DNA from: Microbispora sp. ZYX-F-249
GTDB lineage: Bacteria > Actinomycetota > Actinomycetes > Streptosporangiales > Streptosporangiaceae
Direction: 5' to 3'
Length of the DNA stretch: 64,000 nt
Assembly (NCBI RefSeq): GCF_039649665.1
Contig: NZ_JBDJAW010000002.1
Coordinates: 372,001 to 436,000 of the forward strand
Below, in pieces: positions 1 to 12,011 of the stretch (within the stretch, counting starts at the first letter, position 1; every line of letters begins with the position of its first letter). A program made the position numbers and the translations under genes. The notes under the pieces are model-generated. The model ran no database searches. It was not told the origin of the DNA and saw only the letters and a program-made list of their open reading frames with translations.

Positions 1-3765
<3,765 letters not shown>

Positions 3766-3837
3766 TCCATGCTCAAGGATAGGCAACGCCCCCCGCCGGT
3801 CTGCCAGCCGTTTTCCGGCGGCCCTCTCGGGGCGGGG

Positions 3838-4365
3838 TCAGGGGCGTCGCGGCGGCTGGTACTTGTACCCCACGTTGCGGACGGTGACGATGCGGCCCGC
3901 GTGCCGGCCCAGCTTGCGGCGCAGCCGCAGAACGTGCACGTCGACGGTACGGCCGCCCTCGTCGTCGTACCTGTCCCAGACTGCCGCCATGAGCTGGCGG
4001 CGGTTGTAGACCCGGCCGGGCGCGGAGCTGAGGTAGTCGAGCAGCTCGAACTCCCGGAAGGTGAGCTCGATCTCCTCGCCGCCGGCCCGGACCACCCGCG
4101 CGGCCCGGTCCAGGACCAGCTCCTCCTCCTCGGCGCAGACCGCCCGCCGAGGCGGCGGGGCCGCGGCCGTGCGCTCCCGTACGGCCGCCGCCTCCGGCGC
4201 GACCGCCGCACCCCCGGCGGGCACCAGATAGCCCACGATCATCAGTACGGCGCCGGTCTCCGGCACCGGCAGCACGCCGAGCACGGACCCCTGCCCGAGA
4301 TCGGGGGGCTCATGGCCCTGCTCGCGCCTGCGCTCCACAAAGTCGATCACGTTCTGGTGGGACAT
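3838..4365 (-). CDS. Winged-helix (OmpR/PhoB-type) DNA-binding regulator without receiver domain
   Basis: 175 residues. The C-terminal 95 residues form an OmpR/PhoB-type winged helix: LTFREFELLDYL, then GRVYNRRQLMAAVW, then RTVDVHVLRLRRKLG and the wing VRNVGYKY. The N-terminal 80 residues carry no phospho-acceptor aspartate and contain an Ala/Pro-rich linker, so this is a stand-alone DNA-binding protein and not a two-component response regulator. The start at 4365 follows a good ribosome-binding site (AAGGAGAGG); a 17-residue upstream extension is open but less likely. Its stop is 72 bp from the hrpA start on the same strand, so the two could be co-transcribed. The target is unknown. A proteobacterial-style partner kinase is absent. 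Confidence 0.85.
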   Translation of the reverse strand: MSHQNVIDFVERRREQGHEPPDLGQGSVLGVLPVPETGAVLMIVGYLVPAGGAAVAPEAAAVRERTAAAPPPRRAVCAEEEELVLDRAARVVRAGGEEIELTFREFELLDYLSSAPGRVYNRRQLMAAVWDRYDDEGGRTVDVHVLRLRRKLGRHAGRIVTVRNVGYKYQPPRRP

Positions 4366-4544
4366 GCCCTCTCCTTGCCTCGTGGCGTACCGGACGGTGG
4401 TGACCGCGGTCGTCAACAGGCGGCGGCGCAGACGCGCAGCAGGTCGATGTGCCGGCGCTGGGTCAACCTCCCCGAGGGGTTCATGGGATCATCATGGCAG
4501 CGATATTACCCGCTGTCCAGGTAGGGATAAGGGAGATCTATCGC

Positions 4545-5282
<738 letters not shown>

Positions 5283-5435
5283 GACTTTCCTCCTGGTCCG
5301 GCTGCACGGCTACCCAGCCGCCCTCACCTCATGCGCGGTCGCGAGTATCGCACGGCGTCATGGGCCGAGCCGGGTTACGGGAGGACAGGCCGGGTACGCC
5401 CCGAATCGGGGCAAATCACCACAAGGGGGACACGC

Positions 5436-5726
5436 ATGATCAGGACACTCCACAAGATGGGACTGCGCTCCAATCACATGTACAGCGCCGCCCTGGGGTC
5501 AATCGGCATGTCGATCGCCTCATGGATCGTCTCGAACAAGTACGAGGCGGCCGGCATCGAACGCGCCGACCGCTGGGCGTTGTTCGTCGGCGAATGGGCG
5601 CCGACCTTCTTCGCGATGGGAATCGCCCTGCGGATGGAGGAGATGGCCCAGGAGAAGGGGCAGGAGACCCCCGAGTGGCAGGAGCAGAGCAGCGACATCC
5701 GCCGCCCCACCCGCGCCGGCGTGTAG
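5436..5726 (+). CDS. Small membrane protein of unknown function
   Basis: 96 residues that I do not recognise. Two hydrophobic stretches (about residues 15-33, YSAALGSIGMSIASWIV, and 47-66, ALFVGEWAPTFFAMGIAL) suggest two membrane segments, followed by an acidic, Gln-rich soluble tail of some 30 residues. The start ATG at 5436 has AAGGGGGA at the right spacing. A longer upstream reading exists but lacks a ribosome-binding site and runs antisense to ppgK. The gene is followed by a strong hairpin, which fits a short monocistronic transcript. Similar short two-helix proteins of about 95 residues occur in actinobacteria, but no function can be assigned. Confidence 0.75.
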   Translation: MIRTLHKMGLRSNHMYSAALGSIGMSIASWIVSNKYEAAGIERADRWALFVGEWAPTFFAMGIALRMEEMAQEKGQETPEWQEQSSDIRRPTRAGV

Positions 5727-5751
5727 CGAGGGCGGGCAAGGGCTTCCACGA

Positions 5752-5787
5752 GCGGCCCGGAGGGACCGGACGGCCCCTCCGGGCCGC
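5752..5787. terminator. Bidirectional hairpin terminator
   Basis: A perfect 13-bp inverted repeat (GCGGCCCGGAGGG, 10-nt loop, CCCTCCGGGCCGC) sits between two convergent genes, ending at 5726 on the plus strand and 5819 on the minus strand. There is no U tract, which is usual for actinobacterial terminators. Position and symmetry support termination in both directions. Confidence 0.8.
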
Positions 5788-5818
5788 TGCGTGACCATCC
5801 CCGGCCGTCCGGTGAGCG

Positions 5819-6745
5819 TCAGGCCACGGCCCGCAGGTGCTCGTGCGCCCAGTCCTCGAAGGTCGTGAGCGGGATGCCGAGGGCCCGCGCGTACTCCGGA
5901 CGGGCGGGCTGACCGGCCACGTCGATGAATTCGTGTACGGCGACGCCGTAGCCCGGCATCCCCGCGGCGACCGCCTCCTCCACGGTCATGTCGGGCGCGG
6001 TCAGCTCGGTGCCCAGAGCCCGGGAGAGGACCGCGGCGATCTCTCTCATCGTCCGGTGGTCACTGGCCAGTTCCAGTTCCACGCCGTGGAACCGCCCCGG
6101 TTCCGCGAAGGCCGCGGCGGCCGCGGCGCCGATGTCGTGGACCGCGACGAGGGAGAGCCGGGTGCCGGGCTTCAGCACGGTCACGATGCCCCCCTCGACG
6201 CCGCGGGGCAGCAGGTACGCCGCGGACGGGAGGAGGTTCTCCATGAAGAAGCCCGGCTTGATGATCGTCCAGTGCGTGAAGCCCGCCTCACGCACGCGAT
6301 CCTGGGCGGCGGCCTTGGCACCGAGGACCGGCTCCAGCGACGCCCAGCGGCCTTCCGCCCAGCCGGGGGCCTCGGTGTGCCGACCCGCTCCGGAGGCGGA
6401 CGTGTGCACGAACTGCGGCACGCCCGCGGCCAGCGCGCCTTCGACCAGGTTGACGGCCTGGACCAGCTCGCCCTCGAAGTCGAAGGCGCCTTCCCGCGAC
6501 GCCGGCATCTGCACCGAGAAGACGGCCCGGGCTCCTCGCGCGGCCCTGATCACGGATTGACGGTCGAGGAGGTCGCCGGTGACCAGCTCGGCGCCGAGCG
6601 CTTCGATCGCCCTCGCCCGTTCGGCTGCGGGGTCGCGGACCAGCGCCCGGACGGGCACGCCGTTCGCCAGCAGGGCACGGGCGGTGGCTCCCCCCTGTTG
6701 TCCGGTGGCGCCGGTGACCAGAACGGGTGCGGAATCGATTGCCAT
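5819..6745 (-). CDS. NmrA/HSCARG-type NAD(P)-binding protein
   Basis: 308 residues with an N-terminal Rossmann fold: VLVTGATGQQGGATARALL is the NmrA form of the GxxGxxG dinucleotide-binding loop, followed by LVRDP and a GDLLD segment. The rest matches the atypical short-chain dehydrogenase/NmrA family (redox sensor or NAD(P)H-dependent reductase). The annotated start is the ATG after the rc of CCTCTCGGGG; a GTG 26 codons upstream is open but would consume the promoter region. It is divergent from a TetR-family gene with only about 100 bp between, which includes an inverted repeat, so it is probably a target of that repressor. Substrate unknown. Confidence 0.88.
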   Translation of the reverse strand: MAIDSAPVLVTGATGQQGGATARALLANGVPVRALVRDPAAERARAIEALGAELVTGDLLDRQSVIRAARGARAVFSVQMPASREGAFDFEGELVQAVNLVEGALAAGVPQFVHTSASGAGRHTEAPGWAEGRWASLEPVLGAKAAAQDRVREAGFTHWTIIKPGFFMENLLPSAAYLLPRGVEGGIVTVLKPGTRLSLVAVHDIGAAAAAAFAEPGRFHGVELELASDHRTMREIAAVLSRALGTELTAPDMTVEEAVAAGMPGYGVAVHEFIDVAGQPARPEYARALGIPLTTFEDWAHEHLRAVA

Positions 6746-6781
6746 GAGGCCCTCTCGGGGCGAGCGCAAGAAACGCCGGGG

Positions 6782-6814
6782 CCCGCCGTTTATGCTTCGG
6801 TACAATACGGCGGG
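6782..6814. promoter_or_regulatory. Candidate TetR operator over the divergent promoter
   Basis: Eight-base arms CCCGCCGT and ACGGCGGG flank 17 bp that contain TACAAT, a good -10 hexamer, between the NmrA-like gene (leftwards) and the TetR gene (rightwards). A dyad straddling a promoter between a regulator and its divergent neighbour is the usual place for a TetR operator. Binding is inferred only from position and symmetry. Confidence 0.5.
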
Positions 6815-6846
6815 CCCCGCCACTTAGCAACCGATGAGGTGACAGC

Positions 6847-7416
6847 ATGCCCGTTCAGCGTGCGGACGCCCGGCGCAACTACGCGCGCCTGCTCGCCGTG
6901 GCAAAGGAGGCGATCGCCGCGGAGGGCCCCGACGCGTCCTTGGAGCAGATCGCCCGCACCGCGGGAGTCGGATCGGCCACCGTCCGCCGGCACTTTCCCG
7001 ATCGCCAGTCGCTGCTGGAGGCGGTCTTCCGCGAACGGGTCGAGGCCCTGTGCGCCCACGCCGGCGAGCTGACCGGCAGGGCCGACACCCGGGCCGCGCT
7101 GCTGGAATGGCTGAGCGCCGTCCTCGCGGACGCCGCGACCATCCGGGGGCTGGCCACCGCGCTGACCCGTGACCGGGCGGCCGGCCCCGAGGCGGCGCAC
7201 GAGCACTGCTGCTCGGCGCAGCTCACCGAGGCGGGTGAGCCGCTGGTGCGCCGCGCGGCCGACGACGGCGCGCTGGCACCGGGCGTGACCATCGGCGACC
7301 TGCTCGCCCTGATCACCGGCATCGCCCTGGCCATGGAACACCACCCGGACTCCGCCGCCGGCGCACAGCGGCTCCTCGGCCTGTCCATGGCGGGGATCAG
7401 CCCGCATCAGGGGTGA
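6847..7416 (+). CDS. TetR/AcrR family transcriptional regulator
   Basis: 189 residues. The N-terminal helix-turn-helix spans roughly residues 10-55 (ARLLAVAKEAIAAEG, LEQIARTAGVGSATVRRHF, RQSLLEAVF), the classical TetR pattern. The remaining 130 residues are the helical ligand-binding domain, similar to the SbtR-like C-terminal family. The ATG at 6847 follows GAGGTGACAGC. It is divergent from the NmrA-like dehydrogenase gene, and a dyad lies in the shared promoter, so the simplest reading is local autoregulation plus control of that enzyme. The ligand is unknown; note two adjacent cysteines (CC) in the ligand domain. Confidence 0.93.
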   Translation: MPVQRADARRNYARLLAVAKEAIAAEGPDASLEQIARTAGVGSATVRRHFPDRQSLLEAVFRERVEALCAHAGELTGRADTRAALLEWLSAVLADAATIRGLATALTRDRAAGPEAAHEHCCSAQLTEAGEPLVRRAADDGALAPGVTIGDLLALITGIALAMEHHPDSAAGAQRLLGLSMAGISPHQG

Positions 7417-7456
7417 TGGGAGTCGGCATGCCGGTGCTCCGTCAGGGTCGGCGCGC

Positions 7457-7999
7457 GTGAGCCCCGATCCCGCAGCGGTCGCGCGCTGGCTGCGCACGCG
7501 GCCCGCCCGCGCGGACGGCACCCGCGTCCTGGCCGTCGAGGGCCGCTCGGGCGCGGGCAAGTCGACGCTCGCCGCCGCCGTGGCCGCGGCGCTCACCGCG
7601 CCGGTCGTCCGCATGGACGACCTGTACGACGGCTGGGACGGCCTGCAGGCCGGGGTGGACGCCCTGCTGGAGTGGGTGCTGCGCCCGCTGGGCCGCGGGG
7701 AACGGGCGCGCTGGCGTCGCTACGACTGGACGCGGGGCCGGTACGCCGAATGGCACGAGGTCCCCGGCGCGGACACCGTCGTCGTCGAGGGCGTGGGCTG
7801 CGGCGCCCGCGAGGCGGGGCCGTACCTCAGCGGGCTGGTGTGGCTGGAGGCCGCCGAAGAGGTCCGGCGGGCGCGGGCGCTCGCCCGCGACGGCGAGGTG
7901 TACGCGCCCCACTGGCGGCGCTGGGCCGAGCAGGAGGAGCGGTACTACGCCCGCCACGACGTGCGCTCCCGGGCCGGCCTCGTCATCGTCACCGGCTGA
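7457..7999 (+). CDS. P-loop kinase, uridine kinase-like
   Basis: 180 residues with Walker A GRSGAGKSTLAAAVA at residues 30-44 and MDDLYDGWDGL after it, the pattern of uridine kinase-like and related nucleoside/pantothenate kinases. VVVEGVGCG resembles the Walker B strand and EAAEEVRRARALARDG a lid helix. The GTG at 7457 starts right after the Asp-Pro rich N-terminus; no strong Shine-Dalgarno is visible. The gene lies 40 bp after the TetR gene, but a functional link is not evident. Many actinobacterial copies are annotated simply as ATP-binding protein; the substrate is not predictable. Confidence 0.85.
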   Translation: MSPDPAAVARWLRTRPARADGTRVLAVEGRSGAGKSTLAAAVAAALTAPVVRMDDLYDGWDGLQAGVDALLEWVLRPLGRGERARWRRYDWTRGRYAEWHEVPGADTVVVEGVGCGAREAGPYLSGLVWLEAAEEVRRARALARDGEVYAPHWRRWAEQEERYYARHDVRSRAGLVIVTG

Positions 8000-8048
8000 G
8001 CCGCCTCGGGCACGGACCCGCACGCCGCCCGTCCACGGCTGAGGCCCG

Positions 8049-8750
8049 TCAGGAGCGGATCCGCACGCCGACCTCGTCGAGCCGCGTCAGCAGCTCGGCG
8101 GGGTCGGCGTACACCCGGAAGGCGCCGGCGCGCTCCAGCTCGTCCCTGCCGTAGCCGCCGGACAGCAGCCCGACGCCCAGCGCGTCCGCGCGCCGCGCGG
8201 CCAGCATGTCCCACACGCTGTCGCCGACGGCCAGGGTGAACTTCGGCTCGACGTCCAGCAGCGCGGCGCCCGCGAGGAACAGGTCCGGGTCGGGTTTGGC
8301 CCGGCGCACCTGGTCGCGGTGGACGAGCGGCACATCGGGCGGCAGTTCGAGCATGTCCAGCGCGTGCCTGGCGGTGTCGGCCCGGCTGCTGGTCGCGATC
8401 GCCCAGCGGACGTCGTTGTCGGACAGCCGCCGCAGCAGCTCGACCGCGCCCGGCAGCGGGCGCACCGAGTCGATCTGCTCCAGATACGCCTCGGCGTGCG
8501 CCTGCTGCAGGTCCTCGATCTGCTCGTCGCGCAGCGAGACACCGGTCTCCCGCAGCAGCGCGTGGACGAGCAGGCCGCCGCTCATGCCGATCCGGCGGTG
8601 GACGCGCCACACCGACAGGTCGATCCCGACCCCGCGAAGAGCGGTGCGCCAGGCGATGACGTGCTGGTAGACGCTGTCGATCAAAGTGCCGTCGAGGTCG
8701 AAGAGGAAGGCCGGGACGGGCGGCTCCGGGTAGTCGAATCGCGTGTTCAT
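8049..8750 (-). CDS. HAD-superfamily phosphatase/phosphoglycolate phosphatase-like
   Basis: 233 residues. HAD motif I is FLFDLDGTLIDS (nucleophile Asp near residue 17), motif II is ATSSRA, the motif III lysine lies in RRAKPDPDLF, and motif IV is AVGDSVWDM. The helical cap between motif I and II identifies a subfamily IA enzyme of the phosphoglycolate phosphatase/beta-phosphoglucomutase group. I start at ATG 8750 (MNTRFDYPEPP); five more in-frame codons lie upstream. It converges on the P-loop kinase gene with a 50-bp gap. Substrate specificity cannot be read from sequence. Confidence 0.9.
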   Translation of the reverse strand: MNTRFDYPEPPVPAFLFDLDGTLIDSVYQHVIAWRTALRGVGIDLSVWRVHRRIGMSGGLLVHALLRETGVSLRDEQIEDLQQAHAEAYLEQIDSVRPLPGAVELLRRLSDNDVRWAIATSSRADTARHALDMLELPPDVPLVHRDQVRRAKPDPDLFLAGAALLDVEPKFTLAVGDSVWDMLAARRADALGVGLLSGGYGRDELERAGAFRVYADPAELLTRLDEVGVRIRS

Positions 8751-8837
8751 CCGGGCAGTTCTCACCGGCCGGCGCCCGCCGAAACACGTCCGGCCGTAAT
8801 CACCACCGGGGCCGGACCGAAACCGGGGAGACCGTGC

Positions 8838-9236
8838 TCAGCCCAGACCGGCGCGGTACTCCTCGTCGGTCACCGGTCCGTGCCAGTGGGTCTTGCCGCT
8901 CGCCGTGACGGCGATGTGCACCAGCGTGTCGTCGTCGACGGCGCCGTGCCAGTGCTTCTCGCCCGGCTGGACGTGGACCCAGTCGCCCGGCCCGATGAGC
9001 GTTCCCCCGGTCTCGCCCCAGCGGGTCACCACCCCGCGTCCCGACAGCACGTACAGCGCCTGTTCCCCGTCGTGGGTGTGCCAGCCCGAGCGGGCCTGCG
9101 GGTCATAGGAGAAACGCTGCGCGCGCAGGCCGTCCGGCTCCACCGCCTTGAGCGTCTCCGCCTCCCACACGCCGTCGGTGAACCTGTCCGATCCCGGCCG
9201 GGTGGCCTTGATCTCGCCTTCGCGTACGAACCTCAT
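8838..9236 (-). CDS. Cupin-domain protein
   Basis: 132 residues forming a single cupin barrel. Motif 1 is GWHTHDGEQALYVLSG (His53, His55 and Glu58 as metal ligands) and motif 2 is PGEKHWHG (His95 or His97), with GDWVHVQ between. Such one-domain cupins act as small dioxygenases, isomerases or sensors; the sequence does not tell which. The gene ends 26 bp from the methyltransferase gene on the same strand, so the pair may be expressed together with the methyltransferase first. Two further His in THWHGPV near the end are notable. Confidence 0.88.
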   Translation of the reverse strand: MRFVREGEIKATRPGSDRFTDGVWEAETLKAVEPDGLRAQRFSYDPQARSGWHTHDGEQALYVLSGRGVVTRWGETGGTLIGPGDWVHVQPGEKHWHGAVDDDTLVHIAVTASGKTHWHGPVTDEEYRAGLG

Positions 9237-9261
9237 CGCGCACTCCCTTCCGCGGGCCGCG

Positions 9262-9945
9262 TCACGCCGGCGCCGCCCGCACCCATCGGCGATCGCCGCC
9301 GAGGAAACCCTCCATCGTGAGCCCGGCCCCGCGCAGCAGTTCGCCGAACCGGTCGTCGGTACGGCGCCTGCTGACGAACGTGTGCGTCCATCGCCGGTCC
9401 CCCACGACGTACTCCATCGTCGCGTCGAGCAGATCCGGCTCGGGGCGGCTCACGTCCGTCATCCGGACCACGCGTCCGTCACCGCGCGTCTCCGACGGCC
9501 CCACCGTGTCGTACCACTCGGGCGGCTGGCGCTGGAAGATCACGCATCCGTCCGGCGCGACGTGACGGCGGCAGGTCCGCAGGAACGCCCGGCACAGGTC
9601 GTCGTCGGCGGTGTCGATCACGTACGACATCAGCAGGACCACGTCGAACCGCCGGGACAGGGACAGGTCCTGGATGCGGGACAGGACCGTCTCCGCCCCC
9701 CGGATGTGCGCGAGCATCTCGGGCGACTCGTCCACGGCCACCACCTCGTGGCCGAGCGCGAGGAGGGCGTGGGTGATCCGGCCCACCCCCGCGCCGAGTT
9801 CGAGGATCGCCGCGCCTCCGGGAATCGCGGCGTGGACGACCTCGGGTTCGCCGTCGGGCGACAGCGTCGCGTAGTAGTCGACCGCGCACCCGTCCGGAGT
9901 GATCGGGCCGGGACCGGCGCCGTGATAGATCCGTTCTGGCTGCAT
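9262..9945 (-). CDS. Class I SAM-dependent methyltransferase
   Basis: 227 residues. Motif I is ILELGAGVGRITHALL, then VVAVDESPEML (acidic SAM-ribose ligand), then DVVLLMSYVID and VIFQRQPPEWY, the Rossmann order of class I methyltransferases. The start is ambiguous: ATG 9954 and ATG 9945 are both in frame (MVIM), and AGGA upstream fits 9945 slightly better. It is divergent from the Hsp20 gene (about 110 bp). The substrate is unknown. The downstream cupin gene may belong to the same transcript. Confidence 0.88.
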   Translation of the reverse strand: MQPERIYHGAGPGPITPDGCAVDYYATLSPDGEPEVVHAAIPGGAAILELGAGVGRITHALLALGHEVVAVDESPEMLAHIRGAETVLSRIQDLSLSRRFDVVLLMSYVIDTADDDLCRAFLRTCRRHVAPDGCVIFQRQPPEWYDTVGPSETRGDGRVVRMTDVSRPEPDLLDATMEYVVGDRRWTHTFVSRRRTDDRFGELLRGAGLTMEGFLGGDRRWVRAAPA

Positions 9946-10054
9946 GATCACCATCCTGCATCACCGGCCCGCCGGTGGCCCGACTGTGGCGATTTGTCCG
10001 ATTCCTTCCGGGTATTTCTTCCATGATGAGTTCTGCCGGACGGAGGTGACAGGC

Positions 10055-10492
10055 ATGAGCGTTCCGATGCGACGGGAGTCCAGAGGTCTCGTTCCCGACC
10101 TGTTCGACCTGTTGGAGGCGCCGATGACCGCGCTGCGGCCGATGGCCGGGCAGCAGATGCGGCTTGAGGACTACGTCAAGGACGACCGGTACGTGCTGCG
10201 CGCCGAACTGCCCGGGATCGACCCGGACAAGGACGTGGAGATCAGCGTGTCGAACGGAGTGCTGACCATCCACGCCGAACGGCGCCACGAGGAGCGGCAG
10301 GCGCACCGCACGGAGTTCCGGTACGGAGCCTTCACCCGGTCGGTCGTGCTGCCGCAGAACATGGACGAGAGCGACGTGAAGGCCACCTACGACAAGGGGA
10401 TCCTCGAGGTCAGCGTGCGGCTCGCCGAGGAGCGGGAGGAGCGCAGGCGAATCCCGATTGAGAAGCCGGGAGCCGGGCAGCCGCAGAGCTAG
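10055..10492 (+). CDS. Small heat-shock protein Hsp20/alpha-crystallin
   Basis: 145 residues. An ATP-independent holdase that keeps unfolding proteins soluble. The alpha-crystallin domain covers about residues 40-135: YVLRAELPGIDPDKDVEISV, GVLTIHAERR, and the strand TYDKGILEVSVRL carrying the conserved GxLxxxxP-like region. The start ATG at 10055 has GGAGGTGACAGG; the frame is open further upstream but those residues are unlike the family. A hairpin terminator follows. No clear HspR (HAIR) or CIRCE element is visible in the short upstream region. Confidence 0.93.
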   Translation: MSVPMRRESRGLVPDLFDLLEAPMTALRPMAGQQMRLEDYVKDDRYVLRAELPGIDPDKDVEISVSNGVLTIHAERRHEERQAHRTEFRYGAFTRSVVLPQNMDESDVKATYDKGILEVSVRLAEEREERRRIPIEKPGAGQPQS

Positions 10493-10509
10493 CTGAGGCG
10501 GCTCACGCC

Positions 10510-10541
10510 GGGCCCGTCCGCGCCGCCGCGGGGACGGGCCC
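10510..10541. terminator. Hairpin terminator between convergent genes
   Basis: GGGCCCGTCC and GGACGGGCCC form a perfect 10-bp stem with a 12-nt loop, 18 bp after the Hsp20 stop and before the convergent universal stress protein gene. It could serve both transcripts. Confidence 0.75.
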
Positions 10542-10598
10542 GGGTCGTGTCCCCCGGCCCCGGCGCGGTCCTGACCCCCCGCTCATAACCGGCCCCGC

Positions 10599-11462
10599 TC
10601 AGGAGGACGACGACGGGGACCGTACGACGGCGACCGGGCACTCGGCGTGGTGCAGCACTCCCCGGCTGACCGAGCCGAGCATCGCCGAGCCCAGCGCGCC
10701 CCGGCCGCGGGAGCCGACCACGAGCAGGCCGGCCCCGCGCGCGGCCTGGACGAGCGCGTCGACCGGGTGCCCGTAGACGAGCTCCTCGCGCACCGGCACC
10801 TCCGGACACCGCCCGCGCGGGTCCGCCGGCTTCTCCCGGATCACGCGCCGGTGGGCCTCGCGCACCTCCTCCACGTCGTAGGTGATCTCGGGCGCGAGCG
10901 GGTGGGCGGGCAACTGCCACGCGTGCACGGCCCGCAGCGCGTCGCCGTGCGCCCTGGCCTGCTCGAAGGCGTACGCCAGGGCGGGCTCGCATTCGGGCGA
11001 GTCGTCCACGCCCACCACGATCTCCCCCCTGCCGCCGCTCCACCCGGGCCGCACGACGACGACCGGGCAGGGGGCGTGACCGGCGACGTGGGTGCTGACC
11101 GACCCGACGACGATGCCGGCGAAGCCGCCGAGTCCCCTGCTGCCGAGCACGATCTCGACGGCCTCCCCGGCCTTGTCGCGCAGGACCCGGGCCGGGATGC
11201 CCTCGATGATCTCCGTACTGATCTTCACGTCCGGCTGCCGCTCGCGGGCCACCGCCTCCGCGGCGGACAGGGCCCTCTCGGCGTGGGAGGTGAGCGGGTC
11301 GCCGCCGGAGACGGGGAACTTGGGGATGCCGTACGCCCAGTGGTCCACGACGGAGACGAAGCGCAGCGGGCAGCCGCGGCGGGCGGCGTCGTCGGCGGCC
11401 CACCGCACGGCGGCCGTCGCGGCGGGCGAGCCGTCGGTGCCGACGATGATCGAGCCGGACAT
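10599..11462 (-). CDS. Tandem-domain universal stress protein
   Basis: 287 residues made of two UspA domains. Domain 1 begins IIVGTDGSPAATAAVRWA and ends with the ATP-binding loop GSRGLGGFAGIVVGSVS; domain 2 begins IVVGVDDSPECEPALAYA and ends GSRGRGALGSAMLGSVS. Both loops fit G-x2-G-x9-G-S, so both domains should bind ATP, like the UspA proteins of actinobacterial dormancy/hypoxia regulons. The start is ATG 11462 after GGAAAGGAGCG; an upstream in-frame ATG adds 17 residues without a better site. Divergent from the DUF1876 gene, which is a common actinobacterial neighbour of stress genes. Confidence 0.93.
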   Translation of the reverse strand: MSGSIIVGTDGSPAATAAVRWAADDAARRGCPLRFVSVVDHWAYGIPKFPVSGGDPLTSHAERALSAAEAVARERQPDVKISTEIIEGIPARVLRDKAGEAVEIVLGSRGLGGFAGIVVGSVSTHVAGHAPCPVVVVRPGWSGGRGEIVVGVDDSPECEPALAYAFEQARAHGDALRAVHAWQLPAHPLAPEITYDVEEVREAHRRVIREKPADPRGRCPEVPVREELVYGHPVDALVQAARGAGLLVVGSRGRGALGSAMLGSVSRGVLHHAECPVAVVRSPSSSS

Positions 11463-11621
11463 GGACGCTCCTTTCCTGGCCTGTGCCTTCCCTTCCTCAC
11501 CTGGCCTCTCCATGCCACCACCGGCGGCGGCGGCGCGTCAGGGCCGCAGGTCCTCATCCCCGGGGCCGATGCCGGGGCCGTCCGGCCGGGAGAGATGCTG
11601 GAGTCCTGGAGGTGGTCCGAC

Positions 11622-11891
11622 ATGGAATCGAAGCGCTGGACCGTAGAGGTTTTCGTGAACGAGGACGACAACGACGACGTCACCACCGCGACCGCCGTGC
11701 TGTACACGCCCGCGGGACGACGCCACGAGAGCGTCGGCCGAGCCCGCCGCAACCCCGCCGACCGGCCCGTGCCGGAGATCGGCGACGAGCTCGCGGCCGG
11801 GCGGGCCCTCGCCGACCTGGGGGCGAAACTCATCGGGGACGGCGCGGAGGACGTGGCCCAGCTCGCAGGCCCCGCCTACGAGTCGTACTGA
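11622..11891 (+). CDS. DUF1876 (dsRBD-like fold) protein
   Basis: 89 residues. It matches the actinobacterial DUF1876 family: KRWTVEVFVNEDDNDD at the start, then ATAVLYTP, then the signature ARRNPADRPVPEIGDELA and ALADLGAKLI. Family proteins adopt a small alpha/beta fold and often lie next to universal stress or redox genes; their role is not established. The ATG at 11622 is preceded by GGAGGTGGTCC. The region between it and the divergent universal stress protein gene is 159 bp and probably holds both promoters. Confidence 0.85.
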   Translation: MESKRWTVEVFVNEDDNDDVTTATAVLYTPAGRRHESVGRARRNPADRPVPEIGDELAAGRALADLGAKLIGDGAEDVAQLAGPAYESY

Positions 11892-11963
11892 GACCCCGGC
11901 CCGCGCACGGCGGCGGCCGGCGCCCGCGGGGGCCGGAGCGCCGGGGACCGGCCCGCCGAAACC

Positions 11964-11980
11964 GGAGCCCCGGGGGCTCC
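11964..11980. terminator. Compact palindromic hairpin
   Basis: GGAGCCCC-G-GGGGCTCC, a perfect 8-bp dyad in a GC-rich 120-bp gap between the convergent DUF1876 and subtilase genes. The one-base spacer means the real loop would open some pairs; termination is likely but unproven. Confidence 0.5.
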
Positions 11981-12011
11981 GCGGCGAGCCCCCGGAGTCC
12001 GGCGCGCGTCC

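Noticed and set aside
5819..6823. GTG at 6823 as start of the NmrA-like gene
   Set aside because: It would place the divergent promoter dyad inside the coding region and adds 26 Arg/Pro-rich residues not typical of the family.
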